DNA of 49,956 nt from Methanobacteriota archaeon (lineage in GTDB: Archaea; Thermoplasmatota; E2; DHVEG-1). The stretch covers positions 389 through 50,344 of the forward strand of contig JAFNFT010000037.1 in NCBI GenBank assembly GCA_017885605.1, read 5' to 3'. Numbering within the stretch: position 1 is the first letter of the stretch; each line of letters starts with the position of its first letter. Positions 42,020 to 49,956 of the stretch are shown piece after piece. A program made the position numbers and the translations under genes. The notes beneath the pieces were generated by a model. It was given only the letters and a program-made list of their open reading frames with translations, searched no databases and was not told the DNA's origin.

Positions 42020-43477
42020 CTAGGGTTGTGAAAATGTTCGATATAATTTCTTCTGATGATTGTAAATATTCACCGTCATCGGCAGTCCCCCGGGGAGGGT
42101 ATGGGTCGCGCATCCGAAACAGGGGTCATACGCACGGAACGCCATCTCCACCTTGTTTAACAACCCGTCATTGACCTGCCCTTTTTTGATGACACCTTTG
42201 GCTGCATCCCGCACGGACATGGTGATTGCTCCTGCGTTGTTCGTGGTCGCAACAATCATGTTTGCCTTCACAATCAATCCATTCTTGTCAAGATGATAGT
42301 GATGAATCAGGGTGCCTCGTGCCGCCTCGACAACGCCAATCCCTTCCCCTGGTGTTCCCACGGGATTTCGAATATGAGTTGAGGTGATGTCTGCATCCTC
42401 GATGAGTTCTTTTGCCCGTTCGGTCGCATACAGGAGCTCGATGAGTCGCGCCCAATGGAACGCAAGGGTTGAGTTTACTGGTTTTCCGCCGAGGGTGTCG
42501 AACATGCGTTTGTATTCCTTCTCTGCTTGAGGAGTAGCCATTCCGTCGGAAGCATTCAACCGACCCAAGGGACCGACGCGATAGATCCCGCTTTTCTTCC
42601 CGTCTGAGAGTCCCTGCCATCCAATGGATTTCAGGTACGGGTATTTCATGTAGCTCCATTCTTCGACACGCTCAGCGATGTGTTTTGTATAGTCTTTTCC
42701 CTCAAATTTCTCTAATTGGTTTCCCTCTTGGTCCGTGACTCGGATGAGGCCGTCGTAAAAATTAACCTTATTGTGTTTGTCGACGAGACCCATATTATAG
42801 GTTTTTAGTATGTACGGATCTGAACGAATCATATCGACGTACGCTTTGTTCTTCAGAACGATATCATCAAACAGGTTCAAGGTGAATTTCGCAAACGTGT
42901 TACATGATGCGACCATGTCTTTGATTTCCTTGACTTCGTCTTTGGAGAGCCCTTTGGAGACTCCACCAGGCAGCCCGCAGACCGGATGGGTAGCTTTACC
43001 CCCGAGAATCGCGGTGATTCTCTGACCGTACGCCCGGTGTTTTATGACATCTTTGGCAACGTCAACACCAGTTTTTTCGATGACACCAAGGATGTTTCTC
43101 TTTGCGGCAGGGGCTTCTGGGCCAACTACGAAATCAGGACCGCCCAGGAAATAGAAATGAAGGATATGGTCATAAATGATATACCCGCAATACAATAGTT
43201 CTCTGAGTTTTTTCGCATTAGCTGGTGGATCGACATGAAATGCTGCATCTAACGCTTTGGTGGCAGCGAAATGATGGGCAACCGGGCAGACACCACAAAT
43301 ACGAGAGGTGATCTGTGGCATATCCTCAGCACGCCGGCCTTCTGAGAATTTTTCAAATCCTCTGAGTTCCGGGATCTGCAGGTACGCATTTTCGACATCA
43401 CCCTGTTCATTTAGGAAGATGGTGATTTTTCCATGGCCTTCCAACCGGGTGATCGGGTCGATCGTTATGGTTTTCAT
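42020..43477 (-). CDS. mvhA: F420-non-reducing-type [NiFe] hydrogenase large subunit MvhA
   Basis: 485 residues. Nickel ligands are in motif L1 RICGVCPVAHHFAA (about residues 59-72) and motif L2 DPCFGCATH near the C-terminus. After the L2 histidine there is a 26-residue tail starting TLPGGLP that the neighbouring protease would remove. The ATG overlaps the mvhG stop by four bases (ATGA). The catalytic subunit holds the Ni-Fe(CN)2CO centre. Group 3c assignment rests on the MvhD and MvhG partners and overall similarity, not on a tree. Confidence 0.94.
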   Translation of the reverse strand: MKTITIDPITRLEGHGKITIFLNEQGDVENAYLQIPELRGFEKFSEGRRAEDMPQITSRICGVCPVAHHFAATKALDAAFHVDPPANAKKLRELLYCGYIIYDHILHFYFLGGPDFVVGPEAPAAKRNILGVIEKTGVDVAKDVIKHRAYGQRITAILGGKATHPVCGLPGGVSKGLSKDEVKEIKDMVASCNTFAKFTLNLFDDIVLKNKAYVDMIRSDPYILKTYNMGLVDKHNKVNFYDGLIRVTDQEGNQLEKFEGKDYTKHIAERVEEWSYMKYPYLKSIGWQGLSDGKKSGIYRVGPLGRLNASDGMATPQAEKEYKRMFDTLGGKPVNSTLAFHWARLIELLYATERAKELIEDADITSTHIRNPVGTPGEGIGVVEAARGTLIHHYHLDKNGLIVKANMIVATTNNAGAITMSVRDAAKGVIKKGQVNDGLLNKVEMAFRAYDPCFGCATHTLPGGLPMTVNIYNHQKKLYRTFSQP

Positions 43478-44472
43478 TTCATCACCCGCCGGTTAATAAG
43501 CGATGCTGGTAACGTGTATTTGTAGAACGTGCCGACAACATCCCGTATCTCTTCGATGAGCCTGTCGACTTCTTCGTCGGTCATGCCTTGTTCGGTCTCC
43601 ACACCAAGGATCGAGGCGAGTGCGGAGATCATGCTTGCTCCCTGGTCGAGTGCGTTTGGGAGGATCCCGCCACAACCGGTACACGGCATGTTTCCCTCCA
43701 TGCATCTGCCGCGGCAACCAGAACGTGTCGCAGGCCCTAAACAGATCACGCTTTGTTCAAGGAAGCATTTCTCCTCGATTTTTTCCAGCTCGTAAATACG
43801 TTTGACGGTGTTAATCTTCTTCTCTGAGAGTTTAAACCGGCATTCGTCACAGACTGATTTGAGAGGTGCAAGAACGGAGCCTTTCGGTGGAAGTCTGTTT
43901 TCCACGATTGCATTAAAAGCATCTAGGATCAACCAGGGTGGTGGTGGACAGCCGGGGATGTAGTAGTCGACGTCAACAACCTGATGAAGAGGTTTCACAC
44001 TGTCGTAAAACTCTGGGAGTGTAAGGTCCCCCTCGTGTACCTTTGTGGTAGTTTTCGGTACCACGTTTTCAGGGTTCTCAATCGAAGGATTCTCTTGATA
44101 CACTGTTTTAAAGACCTCCTCTCGATTCGTCATGTTCGCGAGACCAGGGACCCCGCCGCTAACTGCGCAAGCCCCAAATGAGATGAGGATCTTTGATTTC
44201 TTGCGAAGAAGTTTTGCGAGATGCTCATGTTCTGAGGTGCGGATCCCACCGTTGAAAAAACATACATCAATGCTATGATCATCAAGAGCCTCCACATCTT
44301 TATATTTTGTATCAATAGCGACCGGCCAAAACACGATATCAGCAGCAGCGGTGATATCGAGGATTTTCTCATCAATATCGAGCATCCCGATTTCACAGCC
44401 GCCACAGCTGGCAGCCCAGTATAATGCGATTTGGAGTTTCTTGCTTGGTTCTTTTTTCTTATCGGTTGACAT
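43474..44472 (-). CDS. mvhG: [NiFe] hydrogenase small subunit MvhG
   Basis: About 332 residues. The proximal cluster begins ALYWAASCGGCEIGMLD; further cysteines are in ISFGACAVSGGVPG, DYYIPGCPPPPW, and a C-terminal group CDECRF, CLGPATRSGCRGRCMEGNMPCTGCGG that holds the medial and distal clusters. It passes electrons between the Ni-Fe site and MvhD. ATG 44472 is chosen because GGTGAT lies four bases upstream; TTG 44484 would extend it by four residues. It is the first gene of mvhG-mvhA-protease-mvhD. In methanogens the order is usually mvhDGA. Confidence 0.93.
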   Translation of the reverse strand: MSTDKKKEPSKKLQIALYWAASCGGCEIGMLDIDEKILDITAAADIVFWPVAIDTKYKDVEALDDHSIDVCFFNGGIRTSEHEHLAKLLRKKSKILISFGACAVSGGVPGLANMTNREEVFKTVYQENPSIENPENVVPKTTTKVHEGDLTLPEFYDSVKPLHQVVDVDYYIPGCPPPPWLILDAFNAIVENRLPPKGSVLAPLKSVCDECRFKLSEKKINTVKRIYELEKIEEKCFLEQSVICLGPATRSGCRGRCMEGNMPCTGCGGILPNALDQGASMISALASILGVETEQGMTDEEVDRLIEEIRDVVGTFYKYTLPASLINRRVMK

Positions 44473-44669
44473 TCTCATCACCAAGATGATCGAGGTCTGA
44501 ACGTGTCTTTCTACCCGAGGTCTACGCAGGTATTGTCGAAGAGATCCCCCACAAGAGAGGTAACTAGGTGGTTGATGTAAATACTGAACAGATATATGTG
44601 TTTAACTGTACAAATATACCAGTGGAAGAGAACCTTTTTACCTCTCCAGCGGTTCCCCTCTTGTTTAGT

Positions 44670-45704
44670 ATGAAACAAGCAATCGTGTATCATGAGGATT
44701 ATAACAAATACGACCTTGGCACGGACCATCCTCTTATTGGTGATAAACCAAGGAGCATCATGTCGTACCTGAAAGAAAAAAACTTGCTTTCTGATTTTCA
44801 GGTTTTTACCCCGAAAAAAGCGACAGAGGCAGATTTACTCAAAGTCCATGCTCCCACCTACGTGGAGCATATAAAAAAACTGAGTCAAACCGGTGGATGG
44901 CTCTCAGAGGATACGCCTGCTCCGAAAGGTATTTTTGAGGTTGCAAGCCTTGCGGCTGGTGGGAGCATGTGTGCCGGTGAAAAACTTTTTGAAGGATTTC
45001 AGGTCGCGGTCAACCCCTTGGGTGGTTTTCATCATGCAAGCAAAGGGCATTCCTCAGGGTTCTGTTTCTTCAACGATATCGCTGTCACCATCGAGTTCCT
45101 CCGACAGAACCATCATCTGAAGCGATTCATGATTATCGATGTGGATGTCCATCATGGGAACGGCACTCAAGATATCTATATCGATGATCGTACCGTGCTG
45201 AATCTGTCGTTTCATCAGGATGGACGGACGCTCTATCCTGGGACCGGGAGTGTGGAGACTCTTGGACGGGATGATGCTGCAGGTTATACGATTAACCTTC
45301 CACTTCCTCCAGGTACCGGTGGTACGAGTTATTTCAACGCATTTAAAGAAATTGTTCCCCCGGTCACCAGACAGTTCAAACCGGACATCATCCTCTATCA
45401 ATCTGGTGTTGATACACATCATGCAGACCCGCTTGCGGATCTGAATCTCACCTATCAGACCTATTATTATCTGGCAAAACTGGTCGCAGAGCTTTCAAAA
45501 GAAACCTGTCAAAAGCTGCTTGTTTTGCTTGGTGGCGGATATAATAGTATTGCATGCATTAAATCATACTATAATGTTTTCTGTGGTCTTTTGGGAAAAC
45601 AAGAGTATCTGGAAGAAGAGGACATCCCTGATTTCGATCCTGGGGCAGTCAAACAGGTTGTTTCCCAGTTGAAAGCGTCCCTGAGCGAGTATTGGATGCT
45701 GTAA
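44670..45704 (+). CDS. Histone deacetylase family protein
   Basis: 344 residues. Family motifs: GGFHHASKGHSSGFCFFNDIAVTI (paired His), MIIDVDVHHGNGTQDIY (zinc Asp/His), NLSFHQDGRTLYPGTG, and ILYQSGVDTHHADPLADL. All zinc and charge-relay residues appear present. Archaeal members may deacetylate Alba, acetylated small molecules or polyamines; the substrate is unknown. The open frame extends upstream to 44568, but ATG 44670 opens with the family-like MKQAIVYHEDYNKYDLG. A CTTTTTAC element lies about 30 bases upstream. It is divergent from mvhG and precedes PFOR. Confidence 0.9.
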   Translation: MKQAIVYHEDYNKYDLGTDHPLIGDKPRSIMSYLKEKNLLSDFQVFTPKKATEADLLKVHAPTYVEHIKKLSQTGGWLSEDTPAPKGIFEVASLAAGGSMCAGEKLFEGFQVAVNPLGGFHHASKGHSSGFCFFNDIAVTIEFLRQNHHLKRFMIIDVDVHHGNGTQDIYIDDRTVLNLSFHQDGRTLYPGTGSVETLGRDDAAGYTINLPLPPGTGGTSYFNAFKEIVPPVTRQFKPDIILYQSGVDTHHADPLADLNLTYQTYYYLAKLVAELSKETCQKLLVLLGGGYNSIACIKSYYNVFCGLLGKQEYLEEEDIPDFDPGAVKQVVSQLKASLSEYWML

Positions 45705-45719
45705 TCTTTCTCCTGGTAA

Positions 45720-49367
<3,648 letters not shown>

Positions 49368-49373
49368 AAAAAA

Positions 49374-49412
49374 GGAATTTTTTTCTTTTTTCTTATTTTT
49401 TTTTAATAAAAA
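49374..49412 (+). terminator. T-rich terminator after PFOR
   Basis: T7, T6 and T10-like tracts begin about ten bases after the nifJ stop and are followed by an A-rich stretch, the usual archaeal termination pattern. Confidence 0.65.
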
Positions 49413-49430
49413 AAATTAAAAGTGACGATA

Positions 49431-49440
49431 GCTATATATA
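49431..49440 (+). promoter_or_regulatory. TATA box for the acyl-CoA synthetase gene
   Basis: GCTATATATA lies about 60 bases before ATG 49499. A transcript starting near 49460 would carry a leader of about 40 bases with GGAGG at 49486-49490. Confidence 0.65.
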
Positions 49441-49498
49441 ATCGTCTCTGGTTTCGAGGCTACTGTGCCCTACAAGGTTTTATATGGAGGGAAGCACG

Positions 49499-49956
49499 AT
49501 GAATGGTCCGAAACTTGATAAAATATTTAAACCAAAAAGTATCGCGATAATCGGTGCAAGTGATACCATTGGAACCGCTGGATATCGAATTTTTAGAAAT
49601 CTGATTGGCGTTGGGTATGAAGGCGTTGTGTACCCCGTGAATATAAAACGAGAAAGTATACAAGGAGTACAAGCGTATCCAACGATCAACGAGGTCCCAA
49701 AAGTTGTTGACCTTGCTATTATTGTCACGCCAGCACCCGTTGTCTGTGATATCGTTGAACAGTGTGGGATTCGAGGTATTAAAGGTATTCTGATTATTTC
49801 TGCTGGGTTTAAAGAAATCGGACCTGAGGGGGTTGCTCGAGAACAACAACTCCTTGAACTAAAGAAAAAATATGATTTGATTATCGTCGGACCAAATTGT
49901 GTCGGTTTCATCATGCCGTACCTGAATTTAAATGCGACATTCGCAGGTTCCATGCC
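49499..49956 (+). CDS. Acetate--CoA ligase (ADP-forming), N-terminal part (truncated by window end)
   Basis: 152 codons are visible and the frame is open to the right edge. It starts MNGPKLDKIFKPKSIAIIGA with a CoA-binding Rossmann domain (SIAIIGASDTIGTAGYRIFRNL), then PKVVDLAIIVTPAPVV, GILIISAGFKEIGPEG and IVGPNCVGFIMP. These are the alpha-part motifs of ADP-forming acyl-CoA synthetases (Acd). The enzyme turns acetyl-CoA, ADP and phosphate into acetate, CoA and ATP. Start ATG has GGAGG eight bases upstream. Location behind PFOR suggests coupling of pyruvate fermentation to ATP formation. Whether alpha and beta parts are fused cannot be seen. Confidence 0.9.
   Translation, partial: MNGPKLDKIFKPKSIAIIGASDTIGTAGYRIFRNLIGVGYEGVVYPVNIKRESIQGVQAYPTINEVPKVVDLAIIVTPAPVVCDIVEQCGIRGIKGILIISAGFKEIGPEGVAREQQLLELKKKYDLIIVGPNCVGFIMPYLNLNATFAGSM

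Overview
The window looks like a chromosome segment of a euryarchaeon. It carries archaeal or euryarchaeal marker genes: RadB, Gins51, L44e, S27e, aIF2-alpha, Nop10, Nob1, archaeal Dph2, GatD/GatE and a PAC2-type proteasome assembly chaperone. Several genes have a TATA-like box about 25-30 bases before the start codon and no Shine-Dalgarno sequence, which suggests leaderless archaeal transcripts. Others have a good GGAGGTGAT-type ribosome site. The gene content would suit an anaerobic, fermentative member of the Thermoplasmatota (for example a marine benthic group D-like lineage), but that placement is inference. I see no rRNA, tRNA, CRISPR array, insertion sequence or phage gene, and no gene-free stretch longer than about 240 bases.

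Layout. Bases 1-3.6 kb: end of a phosphate ABC transporter operon (pstS partial, pstC, pstA, pstB) with a small AbrB-type protein. 3.6-7.1 kb: bioY on the minus strand, then hisS, nob1 and a signal peptidase. 7.2-9.9 kb: a 909-residue Lys/Glu-rich protein with three 94-residue repeats and a C-terminal helix-hairpin-helix. 10.0-12.8 kb: a minus-strand operon nadA-iscS-queC. 12.9-19.4 kb: a membrane-anchored unknown, an adenosine-type deaminase, a DUF401 permease, a fused kinase, dph2 and radB. 19.4-21.8 kb: a secreted DUF2341/LamG protein. 21.9-24.8 kb: the information-processing cluster gins51, rpl44e, rps27e, aif2a, nop10, PAC2. 24.8-30.5 kb: accessory genes (secreted protein, HAD phosphatase, TspO-like protein, MsrA, a zinc-finger protein with a nuclease-like C-terminus, tandem tiny acidic proteins, SDR reductase). 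30.6-34.5 kb: two aminotransferases flanking an exported C45-type Ntn hydrolase. 34.7-40.9 kb: class II ribonucleotide reductase, FKBP isomerase and the divergent gatD/gatE pair. 40.9-44.5 kb: a minus-strand [NiFe] hydrogenase operon mvhG-mvhA-protease-mvhD plus a tiny basic protein. 44.7-49.9 kb: a histone-deacetylase-family protein, single-chain pyruvate:ferredoxin oxidoreductase, and the start of an ADP-forming acyl-CoA synthetase.

From the right-hand third one can infer a fermentation module. PFOR turns pyruvate into acetyl-CoA plus reduced ferredoxin, the ADP-forming synthetase turns acetyl-CoA into acetate plus ATP, and the Mvh hydrogenase could exchange electrons with H2. No heterodisulfide reductase or methanogenesis gene is visible. 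The least explained items are the repeat/HhH protein, the zinc-finger nuclease-like protein, the tandem tiny proteins, and a tiny gene behind mvhD that seems to need a frameshift at a run of seven A.
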